From Kuafuiihalomonas sp964473255 (GTDB lineage: Bacteria; Myxococcota; Kuafuiibacteriia; Kuafuiibacteriales; Kuafuiibacteriaceae), in the NCBI GenBank assembly GCA_964473255.1, contig CAYYOT010000013.1:25880-89879 (forward strand): DNA of 64,000 bases. The letters are read 5' to 3'. Shown here in pieces: positions 1 through 8,132 of this stretch. The notes beneath the pieces were generated by a model. That model saw only the letters and a program-made list of their open reading frames with translations, was not told the DNA's origin and ran no database searches. Numbering within the stretch: position 1 is the stretch's first letter; each line of letters begins with the position of its first letter. Made by a program: the position numbers and the translations under genes.

Positions 1-1023
1 GGACCGACCCTGGCCGCGCTGTCGCTCGACGTCTTGGAAGCGCTCAGCTGGGCGCATACGCGGAGTCCCATCACCGAGAGCCCGATCATCCACCGGGACA
101 TCAGCCCCGAAAATCTACTCGTCACGCGCGGCGCCAAGGTGAAGGTTCTCGACTTCGGTCTCGCCAAGTGGTGGCCATCCAGCACCACCGTTCCGTCCCT
201 CGAAGGCCGGATGATCTTCGGCAAGGTTCGGTACATGCCACCCGAGCAGCTCAAAGGTCATCCGATCGATGCTCGGGCCGACCTCTATTCCCTCGGGGCG
301 GTCCTCTACGAAGCGCTGTCTGGGCACCTTCCTTTCGGTCGGGGCAGCGCCAGCCAAATCCTGGAGCGCATTCGCTCGGGTCTCCCGCCGCCGCCGACCG
401 TCGATTGGAGGGAGCCGGACCCGGCACTCGACGATCTCATCGCGAAAGCCCTGGCCCCTCGGCCCGAGGACCGGTTCCCTTCCGCCGAAGCGATGCGGTC
501 CGCGTTCGTCGAGTACCTCCGCGATCGGAATCGGGTGCTTCCGCTCGAGCGGCTGCGCCGACTGCTCCAGCCCAGTAGTCGCTCCCCCGAGTTCGACTCC
601 GGACCGGCGGAGCCCCTATCGCCGACGGTGCTCGACCTCCCGGTCGCCGAGCGCTGCGGTAAGTGCGGAGGGGAGCTGCGAGCCTTCGTCCTCGATGACC
701 TGATCCTGGACCAATGCCAGTCGTGTCAGGGCGTGTGGGTCGACCGCGCCGAGCTCGACCGGATCCTGGGACACGGGCTCTCCGGCCGGCTGGAAGCGGC
801 GAGCGCAGACCGCGCTCTCCCCGACCTCGACCCAGTGCTCGGCTCGTGTCCCGTCGACCGCGTGGGACTCATGGCGTTTCAGGTTCCCGGGCGCAGCATT
901 TCCCTCGAGGCCTGTCCCCACTGCCACGGCATGTGGTTCGACCGCGACGAGCTGGCGGTGCTCCAGGAAGGGCGCGTGGTCAGCTGGCTGCGGAGCCAGC
1001 TTTCGTCGCTCGAGGCACCCTGA
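1..1023 (+). CDS. Serine/threonine protein kinase, C-terminal part, with zinc-ribbon tail (5' end outside window)
   Basis: The reading frame is open from base 1, so the N-lobe lies before the window. The visible part begins in the kinase C-lobe: catalytic loop HRDISPEN, the DFG motif in VLDFGLAKW, and an activation segment with YMPPEQL in place of the usual APE. This is a Hanks-type kinase that phosphorylates Ser/Thr on partner proteins. After a linker come two zf-TFIIB-like zinc-ribbon modules. The first has CGKC and CQSC followed by GVWVDRAEL. The second has CPVD (second Cys replaced) and CPHC followed by GMWFDRDEL. Kinases with added C-terminal modules are common in Myxococcota. Substrate is unknown. 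It ends directly against the convergent recR stop. Confidence 0.9.
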   Translation, partial: GPTLAALSLDVLEALSWAHTRSPITESPIIHRDISPENLLVTRGAKVKVLDFGLAKWWPSSTTVPSLEGRMIFGKVRYMPPEQLKGHPIDARADLYSLGAVLYEALSGHLPFGRGSASQILERIRSGLPPPPTVDWREPDPALDDLIAKALAPRPEDRFPSAEAMRSAFVEYLRDRNRVLPLERLRRLLQPSSRSPEFDSGPAEPLSPTVLDLPVAERCGKCGGELRAFVLDDLILDQCQSCQGVWVDRAELDRILGHGLSGRLEAASADRALPDLDPVLGSCPVDRVGLMAFQVPGRSISLEACPHCHGMWFDRDELAVLQEGRVVSWLRSQLSSLEAP

Positions 1024-1632
1024 CTACATGTCGCGGCGGCCGGCCAGAGCGCGGCTGATCGTGGCGGGGTCGGCATATTCGAAGTCACCGCCCATGGGCA
1101 GGCCCGATGCGATGCGGGTGATCCGGTAGCCCATCGGGGCCAGAACGCGCTGGACATAGAGCGCGGTCGCTTCACCCTCGACGCTGGGATTGGTGGCGAG
1201 GATGACTTCTTCCGGCCCGGGCTGCTCCGTGCGCAGACGCTCGAGGAGCTCCTTCATCTTGAGCTGGTCGGGACCGATTCCCTCGAGGGGAGCGAGGGCG
1301 CCGTGGAGCACGTGATACCGTCCTTCGAACTCCCGCGTTCGTTCGATGGCCCGGAGATCCTGCACCGTCTCCACGATGCACAGGAGACGGTCGTTGCGTC
1401 GAGCGTCGCGGCAGACCGAGCAAAGACTGTCGCTCGTGAGGTTCATACACCGCGAGCAAAAGCGCGTCCGCTCCGAGGCCCCGCGGATGCTCTCGGCGAG
1501 CTCCTCGGCGAACTCCCCGCCTTGGCGCAAAATGAAGAACGCCAGCCGCGTCGCCGTCTTTTCTCCGATGCCGGGCAAACGGCCGAGCGCCTGCACCAGA
1601 CGGGCGACCGGGTCGACGCTGGGCTCGCTCAC
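1024..1632 (-). CDS. recR: Recombination mediator protein RecR
   Basis: RecR (202 aa, normal length) works with RecF/RecO to load RecA at gapped DNA in the cytoplasm. The N-terminus carries the helix-hairpin-helix LGRLPGIGEKTATRLAF. A four-Cys zinc finger follows (CSRCMNLTSDSLCSVC), then a Toprim domain with EVILATNPSVEGEAT, and a C-terminal GLPMGGDFEYAD motif. It overlaps the upstream ybaB stop by 4 nt, giving the conserved dnaX-ybaB-recR order. The start ATG sits inside that overlap, consistent with translational coupling. Confidence 0.97.
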   Translation of the reverse strand: MSEPSVDPVARLVQALGRLPGIGEKTATRLAFFILRQGGEFAEELAESIRGASERTRFCSRCMNLTSDSLCSVCRDARRNDRLLCIVETVQDLRAIERTREFEGRYHVLHGALAPLEGIGPDQLKMKELLERLRTEQPGPEEVILATNPSVEGEATALYVQRVLAPMGYRITRIASGLPMGGDFEYADPATISRALAGRRDM

Positions 1633-1943
1633 GCTCCGAATAGACCCGGAAGCTGAAGGCCTCCGGTGACCTTGCTCATCTCCGCCGCCATGTGCTCCTG
1701 CGCGCGCTGGAGGGCCTGATTCGTGGCCGCCATGACGAGGTCCTGGAGCATCTCGACTTCTTCTTTGTCGACGACTTCCGGATCGATGGCGACGGAGAGG
1801 ATTTCGCCCCGGCCGTTGGCGGTAACCGAGACCATCTGCCCCCCGGCCGAGCCTTCGACGGTGGCCGCCGCAGCCTCTTCCTTCACCTTCTCGAGCTTGG
1901 TCTGCATCTGGCGCGCTTGGCGCATCATGTCCTGAAGATTCAT
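1629..1943 (-). CDS. ybaB: YbaB/EbfC nucleoid-associated protein
   Basis: A 104-aa protein of the YbaB/EbfC family, which forms dimers that bind DNA as a nucleoid-associated protein. The start MNLQDMMRQARQMQTKLEKV is the typical amphipathic first helix, followed by the glycine-rich strand region GSAGGQMVSVTANGRGEI. It lies one base after the dnaX stop and overlaps recR by 4 nt, so the three genes form one transcript. Confidence 0.95.
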   Translation of the reverse strand: MNLQDMMRQARQMQTKLEKVKEEAAAATVEGSAGGQMVSVTANGRGEILSVAIDPEVVDKEEVEMLQDLVMAATNQALQRAQEHMAAEMSKVTGGLQLPGLFGA

Positions 1944-1944
1944 G

Positions 1945-3756
1945 TCACTCTTCTCGTACGCGAACGCTCGTCACCGAGCCACCGAGTTCGCGCTCGACGG
2001 CCTTCACCGCCGGGTGATTGCGCGCCTTCGCTTCCAGCTCTTCCTGTCGCCGACCCGCCACGGCCTCGTCCTCTTCGGAGATGGATGGCGCATCGGTTTC
2101 GGCGAGCTGTCCCACGCGTTCGATCTCCAGCGGGACCCGCTTGCCGAAGAAGCTCGTGAGCTGCTCCTCCAAGAACCGCCGGGTCTTCGTCGCCGTCAGC
2201 GCCTTGGCGTCGAAGGCCGTTTGACAGTGCAGCCGCACCACGTCCGGTCCGAACGTCGCCGGACGCACCTGGGCGAGCGAGGCCGCCAGCGCAGGACGGG
2301 CTGCCTTCACACCGTCCACGAAGCTTCGAAAGTCCGTACCGGCAGAAGCGGGAGCTGCGGGTTTGCCTCCGGTCGGAGCAGCGGACTGCTCGGTTTCGGG
2401 CGTCGAGGAGGGGCGCTCCGCCGGGGGACGACGCGCCTCGGGTTGCTGGTCTCTCGCACTGCGAGCGGAGGACCCTGCGGCACGACCACCACTGCGGGCG
2501 GAGGAATCCGCGGCACGATCACGGTCGGCGCGCCCCGGACCCGCCGCGCTCCCGGCAGGACGGCCGGCCCGTCCGGAGCCCGAAGGGCCGCCACCCCCGC
2601 TTCGAACCGCGCCCTCCAGGTCTTCGAGCTGCTCGACCAGGAGCTGCAGATCCACCTCCGGCGGAGCCTCGGCCAGCGACGCCAAGCCGATCTCGAGAGT
2701 GAATCGCGGATGCGGACTGTTGCCGACCTCTTCGACGAGGGGGCTTATCTGAGCGAAGAGTCGCTCGAAGGTGACGGGCTCATACGCCCGCGAAGTCTCG
2801 ATGAGCTCTTTGATCTCGTCTTGTGGACGGTCGAGAGCGGTGCTGGGGTCCGGAAGAACTCGTGCGACGAGGAGGTCGCGTACGTGTTCGGCGAGGGCGT
2901 CGGTGAAGCGGACGAGGTCGAGACCCCGTTCGTAGACCAACCGCACCCGCTCGAAGACCGCTGCCGGCTCCCGCTGCAACAGGGCGTCGACCGTACCGTG
3001 GACCGACTCCGCATCGACCACGCCCAGGGCCTCGCGGATCAGGGCTGCATCCAGGCTTCGTTCGCCGGCGTACGCCAAGACCTGCTCCAAGAGTGACTGG
3101 GCGTCGCGCATCGAGCCTTCCGCTTCGCGGGCGATCAGCGAGAGCGCGTCGGGGTCGTGGTCGCGAGCTTCCTCGGTCAGGATCTCCGACAAACGGGCCG
3201 CGATCCGGGGCCCCGGGATGCGCCGAAAGTCGTACCGCTGCACTCGGGACAGGATGGTCACCGGGACCTTGTGCACGTCGGTCGTGGCCAGGATGAACTT
3301 CACGTGAGGCGGCGGTTCTTCCAAGGTCTTCAAGAGCGCGTTGAACGCTCCTTGGGAGAGCATGTGCACTTCATCGATCACGTAGATCTTGAAACGAGCG
3401 GAGCTCGGGAGATAACGGGCGTTGTCGACGATGTCGCGCACGTTATCGACCCCGGTGTGCGAGGCCGCGTCGATCTCGAACACATCGGTGGAGCGCCCTT
3501 CCGTGATTTCGAGGCATGCCGGGCACGTCCCACACGGCGTCGCGGTCGGTCCGTCATGGGTCGTGCAGCACAGGGCCTTGGCCAAGATCCGGGCCGCGGA
3601 GGTCTTCCCGACCCCGCGCGGCCCGCTGAACAGGAACGCATGGGCGACGCGGTCGGCCTCGATCGCGTTCTTGAGCGTTCGGGTCACGTGCTCCTGACCC
3701 AGGACGTCGTCGAAGGTTTGGGGACGCCATTTCCGGGCGAGCACCACGTAGCTCAT
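1945..3756 (-). CDS. dnaX: DNA polymerase III subunit gamma/tau
   Basis: Clamp-loader ATPase of the replicative polymerase (603 aa). The start MSYVVLARKWRPQTFDDVLG is canonical. Walker A is GPRGVGKT at about residues 45-52. A zinc-binding cluster CC...CGTCPAC follows, then Walker B/DEVH in VIDEVHML, and sensor 1 TTD. After about residue 370 the protein becomes a Gly/Ser/Arg/Ala-rich low-complexity linker, then a small tau-like C-terminal domain. It is the first protein gene after the SRP RNA on this strand, an arrangement seen in many bacteria. Confidence 0.97.
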   Translation of the reverse strand: MSYVVLARKWRPQTFDDVLGQEHVTRTLKNAIEADRVAHAFLFSGPRGVGKTSAARILAKALCCTTHDGPTATPCGTCPACLEITEGRSTDVFEIDAASHTGVDNVRDIVDNARYLPSSARFKIYVIDEVHMLSQGAFNALLKTLEEPPPHVKFILATTDVHKVPVTILSRVQRYDFRRIPGPRIAARLSEILTEEARDHDPDALSLIAREAEGSMRDAQSLLEQVLAYAGERSLDAALIREALGVVDAESVHGTVDALLQREPAAVFERVRLVYERGLDLVRFTDALAEHVRDLLVARVLPDPSTALDRPQDEIKELIETSRAYEPVTFERLFAQISPLVEEVGNSPHPRFTLEIGLASLAEAPPEVDLQLLVEQLEDLEGAVRSGGGGPSGSGRAGRPAGSAAGPGRADRDRAADSSARSGGRAAGSSARSARDQQPEARRPPAERPSSTPETEQSAAPTGGKPAAPASAGTDFRSFVDGVKAARPALAASLAQVRPATFGPDVVRLHCQTAFDAKALTATKTRRFLEEQLTSFFGKRVPLEIERVGQLAETDAPSISEEDEAVAGRRQEELEAKARNHPAVKAVERELGGSVTSVRVREE

Positions 3757-3854
3757 GAATGACGGATCCTCGGCCCGAGGGCCCCGATCGAGACGGCCCT
3801 GCCGGACAGGGGTCGACCGGGGGGGCCAAACTGATCGGGGGGCGAAAAGTGATC

Positions 3855-3948
3855 GCCAGGCACCCTACAACACACGCGCTGAGCTCCTACCGTTGCTTCC
3901 TTCCGGACCTGGCGGGGTTCAGAGCCGCGCGTTGCGTAGGACCCGGCG
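3855..3948 (-). ncRNA. ffs: Bacterial signal recognition particle RNA (small SRP/4.5S type)
   Basis: On the minus strand the apical segment CCAGGTCCGGAAGGAAGCA is the universal SRP RNA core that binds Ffh. It is flanked by arms that pair over a long hairpin: TCCTACGCAACGCGCG upstream with CGCGTGTGTTGTAGGG downstream. The length of about 94 nt fits the short bacterial form. The ends are estimated from where the outer stem closes and could be off by several bases. It lies about 100 nt upstream of dnaX in the same orientation. Confidence 0.93.
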
Positions 3949-4081
3949 ACCGGCGGACACGATGGACCAGAAAAGCACCCGCATCAAGCAGAACTATGTG
4001 GAGCGCGAGCGTCCCATGCCTCTTGCACATCCAGGACCGGTTCCGTTAAGGCGACGGGTCCTTGTAGGCGTCTGCGCCCTT

Positions 4082-4168
4082 GGAGAGGTGGCCGAGTGGC
4101 TTAAGGTGCACGACTGGAAATCGTGTGTGCCCGAGAGGGTACCGAGGGTTCGAATCCCTCTCTCTCCG
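4082..4168 (+). tRNA. tRNA-Ser(GGA)
   Basis: An 87-nt class II tRNA. Acceptor GGAGAGG pairs with the 3' TCTCTCC, with a G-U at the last pair. The anticodon loop is CTGGAAA (anticodon GGA) between CACGA and TCGTG. It has a long variable arm and a GGTTCGAATCC T-arm. The discriminator is G; CCA is not encoded. Confidence 0.95.
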
Positions 4169-4204
4169 TAATCCGATCGCTCCCGGGAGGCCCTACCCAC
4201 CCGG

Positions 4205-4660
4205 TCAACCGCGCCGCGCCCGAAAGAAGGCCTTCAAGAGCGCCGAACTGCGCTCGGCCTCCACCCCGCTGGTGACGCTGAGGCGATGGTTTAGCCGCGC
4301 ATCATCCGCGAGCGAGAAGAGCGATCGGACCGCACCCGCCTTGGGGTCGTCGGCACCGTACACGAGGCGATCGATCCGAGCGTTGACGAGCGCACCGGTG
4401 CACATGGGGCACGGCTCGAGCGTGACGTAGAGCGTGCAGCCCGAAAGCCTCCATCGATCGAGGCGAGCCGCCGCGCGCCGGATGGCGATCATCTCGGCAT
4501 GGGTCGTGGGATCTTTCGAGCCTTCCCGCTCGTTGTGCCCAGCCGCCACCAACCGGTCGTCGAGCACGACGACCGCTCCCACCGGGACCTCGCCCGCCGC
4601 CGCCGCCCGTTCGGCTTCGGTCAAGGCGGCCTGCATCCAGTGCTGATCGCGGCTCGGCAT
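4205..4660 (-). CDS. tadA: tRNA-specific adenosine deaminase TadA
   Basis: Zinc deaminase converting A34 to inosine in tRNA-Arg(ACG). The start chosen, MPSRDQHWMQ, gives 151 aa, the usual length; the longer open frame reads into the neighbouring gene. The zinc/catalytic motif HAE is at residues 54-56 and PCPMC at 83-87. The substrate tRNA-Arg(ACG) is encoded in this window at 41.2 kb. The start is 4 nt after the stop of the upstream E1-beta gene, so it is probably co-transcribed. Confidence 0.95.
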   Translation of the reverse strand: MPSRDQHWMQAALTEAERAAAAGEVPVGAVVVLDDRLVAAGHNEREGSKDPTTHAEMIAIRRAAARLDRWRLSGCTLYVTLEPCPMCTGALVNARIDRLVYGADDPKAGAVRSLFSLADDARLNHRLSVTSGVEAERSSALLKAFFRARRG

Positions 4661-4664
4661 TTCG

Positions 4665-5639
4665 TCAGTAGTCGAGGAGACCTCGGACCTCCCTGGCCAC
4701 GGCTTCCGCGTCCGGCCGCACGACGGCCTCCAACTGCGGATGGGCGGGCGTGGGTACGTCCGGAGCGGCCACCCTCCGGATCGGAGCATCGAGCCGGTCG
4801 AAGCAGAGGTCGGAGAGGGTCGCCGCCAGCTCTGCGCCGAATCCCGCCGTTCGCGTCGCTTCGGTCACGACCAATCCGCGACCCGTCCGAGCCACCGACG
4901 CCGCAGCCGTCTTCCAGTCCCAGGGGACCAGCGTGCGAAGGTCGACGACTTCGAGCTCCACGCCCTCGTTGGTCAGGGCCTCGGCGGCCTCGAGCACCAG
5001 GGGCACGCCGTTGGCGTACGTCACCACCGTCGCGTCGCGCCCGGGGCGGACGATGCGGGCTTCTCCGAGGCGCGCCGCCGGCTGGAGCTCGTCGGCGTCC
5101 GCCTTCAGGCGTCGATACAAGTACTTCTGCTCCAGGTAGATCACCGGGTCCGGATCGTCGATCGCCGCCCGCAGCAGCGCATAGGCGTCGGCCGCCGTGG
5201 CCGGAGCGACGACCTTCAGGCCCGGGGCCTGTCCGAACCAGCCCTCCGGATTTTTGCTATGAAACGGGCCCGCGGCCACGCCACCACCGGCCGGCAGCCG
5301 CACGACCATCGGCACCGACACCCCGAGACGATAGTGAAACGTGGCCGCATTGTTCACGAGCTGCGAAAAGCCGCAGGTGACGAAGTCGGCGAACTGCATC
5401 TCCGCGACCGGCCGCCGTCCGCGGATGGCGGCACCGATCGCCACACCGACGATCAGCGACTCGGCGATGGGCATGTCGACGACGCGCTCCGACCCGAATC
5501 GGTCGAGGAGCCCGGCCGTCGCTTTGAATGCGCCGCCGAAATGCCCGATGTCCTCGCCCAGACAAAAGACCGTCTCGTCGGCGGCCATGGCATCCGTCAG
5601 GGCGCGACGGATCGCCTCGATATACGTCACGTCCGCCAT
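4665..5639 (-). CDS. 2-oxoacid dehydrogenase E1 component, beta subunit
   Basis: Beta chain (324 aa) of the heterotetrameric thiamine-diphosphate E1 that decarboxylates a 2-oxoacid (pyruvate or branched-chain). The start MADVTYIEAIRRALTDAM is family-typical. GEDIGHFGGAF, the VDMPIAES segment and EMQFADF are conserved E1-beta signatures. The C-terminal transketolase domain contains DLRTLVPWDW. The ATG overlaps the E1-alpha stop by one base (TGATG), so the subunits are translationally coupled. Whether the complex uses pyruvate or branched-chain acids cannot be decided here. Confidence 0.93.
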   Translation of the reverse strand: MADVTYIEAIRRALTDAMAADETVFCLGEDIGHFGGAFKATAGLLDRFGSERVVDMPIAESLIVGVAIGAAIRGRRPVAEMQFADFVTCGFSQLVNNAATFHYRLGVSVPMVVRLPAGGGVAAGPFHSKNPEGWFGQAPGLKVVAPATAADAYALLRAAIDDPDPVIYLEQKYLYRRLKADADELQPAARLGEARIVRPGRDATVVTYANGVPLVLEAAEALTNEGVELEVVDLRTLVPWDWKTAAASVARTGRGLVVTEATRTAGFGAELAATLSDLCFDRLDAPIRRVAAPDVPTPAHPQLEAVVRPDAEAVAREVRGLLDY

Positions 5640-6817
5640 CAGTCGAGCTCCCAGTCGAGGCCGCCTGGCGCCGACCACTCTTTTGTCCAGCGGCGGAAGA
5701 CATCGCTCGCGGCAGCCGAGGACTCCGGCTCGGGTTCGCCGAGGGCCGTGTCGAAAGCGGTTTGTACCTCGGTCAGAACCCGGGCTTGCAGGTCATCCGC
5801 CGCGGCACGCGTGAGCCACCCGCGAGCCTCGAGGGTGCTGCGGAACCGATTCACCGGGTCCCAAAGCTGCCAGGCCTCGAGCAGTTCGCGGGGGACATAC
5901 TTGAAGTCGTCGTGCTCCGAGTGTCCGCGCATTCGCATCGTTCGACACTCGAGGAGCGTCGGACCCTCGCCCGCTCGGCCGCGGTCGAGCGCAGCCTCCA
6001 CGGCACGGAGAACCTTCACGACGTCCGTGCCATCGAGGGCTTGGCCCGCCATCCCGTACCCTGCCGCCCGGACCGCGAGCGATTCGCCCGGGTATTGAAG
6101 CGTCGTGGGCGTCGAGTAGGCGTACTGATTGTTCACGATCACGAACACCACCGGGAGGCGATGGAGCGCCGAAAAATTGAGCGTCTCGTGAAAGTCGCCG
6201 AGCGACGTCGAGCCATCGCCGACGGTCGTCACCACGGCTGTCGACCGCCCCTGCTGGCGCTCCGCCAAGGCGATCCCGGCCGCGACCGGCAGCATGTGGG
6301 CCAAGTGAGAGATCATCCCCACGATCCCCGAACCTTCACGTCCGAGATGAAGCCCGCTGTCCCGACCGCGGGTCTGCGACGTGTCCCGCTTCAGGTACTG
6401 CCGCGCGACCTCCAGAGGACCGCGTCCGCGAACGAGTTGCGCGCCCAGGTCGCGATGCGTCGGCACCAAAACGTCGTGGCTCGCCATCGGCCAGCTCATG
6501 CCCACGCTCGTGGCCTCGTTTCCGATGCCGGTGTAGCAGCCGCCCACGATACGCCCCTGACGGTAGAGCTCGACGGTTCGGGTCTCCATGGTTCGCGCCC
6601 GCAGCAGTGCTTCCAGGAGGGACATCGCCTCCGGCGGTTCGACGAATCGACATCCCTCCCCGACCGGGGGGACCTCGGCCGGGGGTGCGGTCGGGGCGGG
6701 GGGGAGCGTCGGCGTCGACACGGATGGACTGAGCAGCACCCCCGCAGCGTCGTCAACAGCAGCGTGACGCCTGGGGCCGGGCCTCGATCGAACGAGGGTC
6801 GAGCGTCGGATGAACAT
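5639..6817 (-). CDS. 2-oxoacid dehydrogenase E1 component, alpha subunit
   Basis: Alpha chain of the E1 decarboxylase. The thiamine-diphosphate motif starts with GDGSTSLGDFHE and ends with VIVNN about 30 residues later. YTGIGNEATSVG and the phosphorylation-loop-like RMRGHSEHDD are family features. The first about 60 residues are Pro/Ala/Val-rich and not family-like. The true start may be the GTG near 6739 rather than the ATG at 6817. It is divergent from the E2 gene with a short shared promoter region and is followed by E1-beta and tadA. Confidence 0.92.
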   Translation of the reverse strand: MFIRRSTLVRSRPGPRRHAAVDDAAGVLLSPSVSTPTLPPAPTAPPAEVPPVGEGCRFVEPPEAMSLLEALLRARTMETRTVELYRQGRIVGGCYTGIGNEATSVGMSWPMASHDVLVPTHRDLGAQLVRGRGPLEVARQYLKRDTSQTRGRDSGLHLGREGSGIVGMISHLAHMLPVAAGIALAERQQGRSTAVVTTVGDGSTSLGDFHETLNFSALHRLPVVFVIVNNQYAYSTPTTLQYPGESLAVRAAGYGMAGQALDGTDVVKVLRAVEAALDRGRAGEGPTLLECRTMRMRGHSEHDDFKYVPRELLEAWQLWDPVNRFRSTLEARGWLTRAAADDLQARVLTEVQTAFDTALGEPEPESSAAASDVFRRWTKEWSAPGGLDWELD

Positions 6818-6870
6818 CCGAGGTGGCGGCAGGCTTGTGTCAGCAGCGCCGCGGACATAGACGCGAGGCC

Positions 6871-8121
6871 GTGGCGGACGACGAAGGCATTCGCATGCCC
6901 CGGCTCGGCGAGAGCATCGTCGAGGCGACGTTGACCCGCTGGCGGGTCGCCGAAGGAGACCACGTCGAGGCCGGCGAGGTCGTGGCTGAAGTCGAGACCG
7001 ATAAAGCCACCAACGACATCCCGGCCCCGCGATCCGGGCGGGTAGGAAGCCTCTTGGTGGCGGAGGGCGCCACGGTGGACGTCGGGGTCCTCATCCTCTC
7101 GTACGCCGATGCCCCCCGACCCGAAGCGATCAGCCCCGAACCCACCGCCACCTCGCGCTCGGTAACGGCCGGCGCGTCCCGCGAATCGCGCCTCGCTCCG
7201 CGTCCCGTCGGGGCCGACGGCACGCCCCGACCGACCTCGCCCGCGGTCCGACGAGCGGCGCGCTTGCACGGGGTCGATCTGGCCGAGGTCGCTGGGACGG
7301 GCCGGAGGGGTCGGATCACTCGCGACGACCTTGGTCGAGCCCTCGGCTCACCCGACCAGTCCGCGCCCGCATCCCCCGCGAGAACACCGGAGAACCCGGC
7401 CGACGAGGTTCTGCAGCTATCCGGCCGTCGAAAGCGGATCGCCGACAATCTTGCCCGGGCTCAGCGCGAGACCGTCGGCGTCTTCGCCCTCACGGAGATC
7501 GACCTGGCTCGGGTGGACCGGGCCCGCGCTCTGTACCGCGACCAGGGCGTTCGCCTGTCCTATGTTCCCTTCCTCCTGCAAGCGATCCTCCGCGCACTCG
7601 ATGTGCACCCCGAGATGAACGCGACCCTGCTCGGCGCGACGCTGACCCGGCATCAAGACCGAAACGTCGGCGTCGCCGTGGACACCGAGGACGGTTTGAT
7701 CGTCCCCGTCGTGAAGCGAGCCGACCGTCTGTCTCTGACCGGTTTGGCCGATGAAGTCCGACAGCTGGCCGAGCGGGCTCGGCGGCGGGCATTGCGCGCC
7801 GAGGATCTCGACGGTGGAACGTTCACCCTCAGCAATCCTGGACGCGACGGCAATCTGGTCGGCGTCTCGATCCTGCGCGCCCCGGAGGTCGGCATCCTCC
7901 GCACCGGCGCCGTGGTCCGCCGACCCGTCGTGCGGGTCGTTGATGACGAGGAACACATCGTCATTCGACCGGTCATGATGGCCGCTCTCACGTACGACCA
8001 CCGCGCGATCGACGGTCGAACCGGAAACCGGTTCCTCACCGCCATTCGAAGTGTCCTGGAGCACTGGGAGCCGGAAAACCTCTCCGGTCGCCCCTTTGCC
8101 CCCGGGGAGAATCACTACTAA
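6871..8121 (+). CDS. 2-oxoacid dehydrogenase E2 component (dihydrolipoamide acyltransferase)
   Basis: E2 core (416 aa from the GTG chosen here). A single N-terminal lipoyl domain has the lipoylated Lys45 in VETDKATND. A Pro/Ala/Ser linker and a peripheral subunit-binding domain follow (SPAVRRAARLHGVDLAEVAG). The C-terminal acyltransferase domain has the catalytic DHRAIDG motif (His377, Asp381). The open frame extends to 6823, but the extra residues are not lipoyl-like. The gene is divergent from E1-alpha. No E3 (lipoamide dehydrogenase) is in the window. Confidence 0.93.
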   Translation: MADDEGIRMPRLGESIVEATLTRWRVAEGDHVEAGEVVAEVETDKATNDIPAPRSGRVGSLLVAEGATVDVGVLILSYADAPRPEAISPEPTATSRSVTAGASRESRLAPRPVGADGTPRPTSPAVRRAARLHGVDLAEVAGTGRRGRITRDDLGRALGSPDQSAPASPARTPENPADEVLQLSGRRKRIADNLARAQRETVGVFALTEIDLARVDRARALYRDQGVRLSYVPFLLQAILRALDVHPEMNATLLGATLTRHQDRNVGVAVDTEDGLIVPVVKRADRLSLTGLADEVRQLAERARRRALRAEDLDGGTFTLSNPGRDGNLVGVSILRAPEVGILRTGAVVRRPVVRVVDDEEHIVIRPVMMAALTYDHRAIDGRTGNRFLTAIRSVLEHWEPENLSGRPFAPGENHY

Positions 8122-8132
8122 GGTTCGCCAAG

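Noticed and set aside
1942..3096. Long plus-strand open frame across dnaX
   Set aside because: It is antisense to dnaX, whose domains are clear; long shadow frames are expected in DNA with this GC content.
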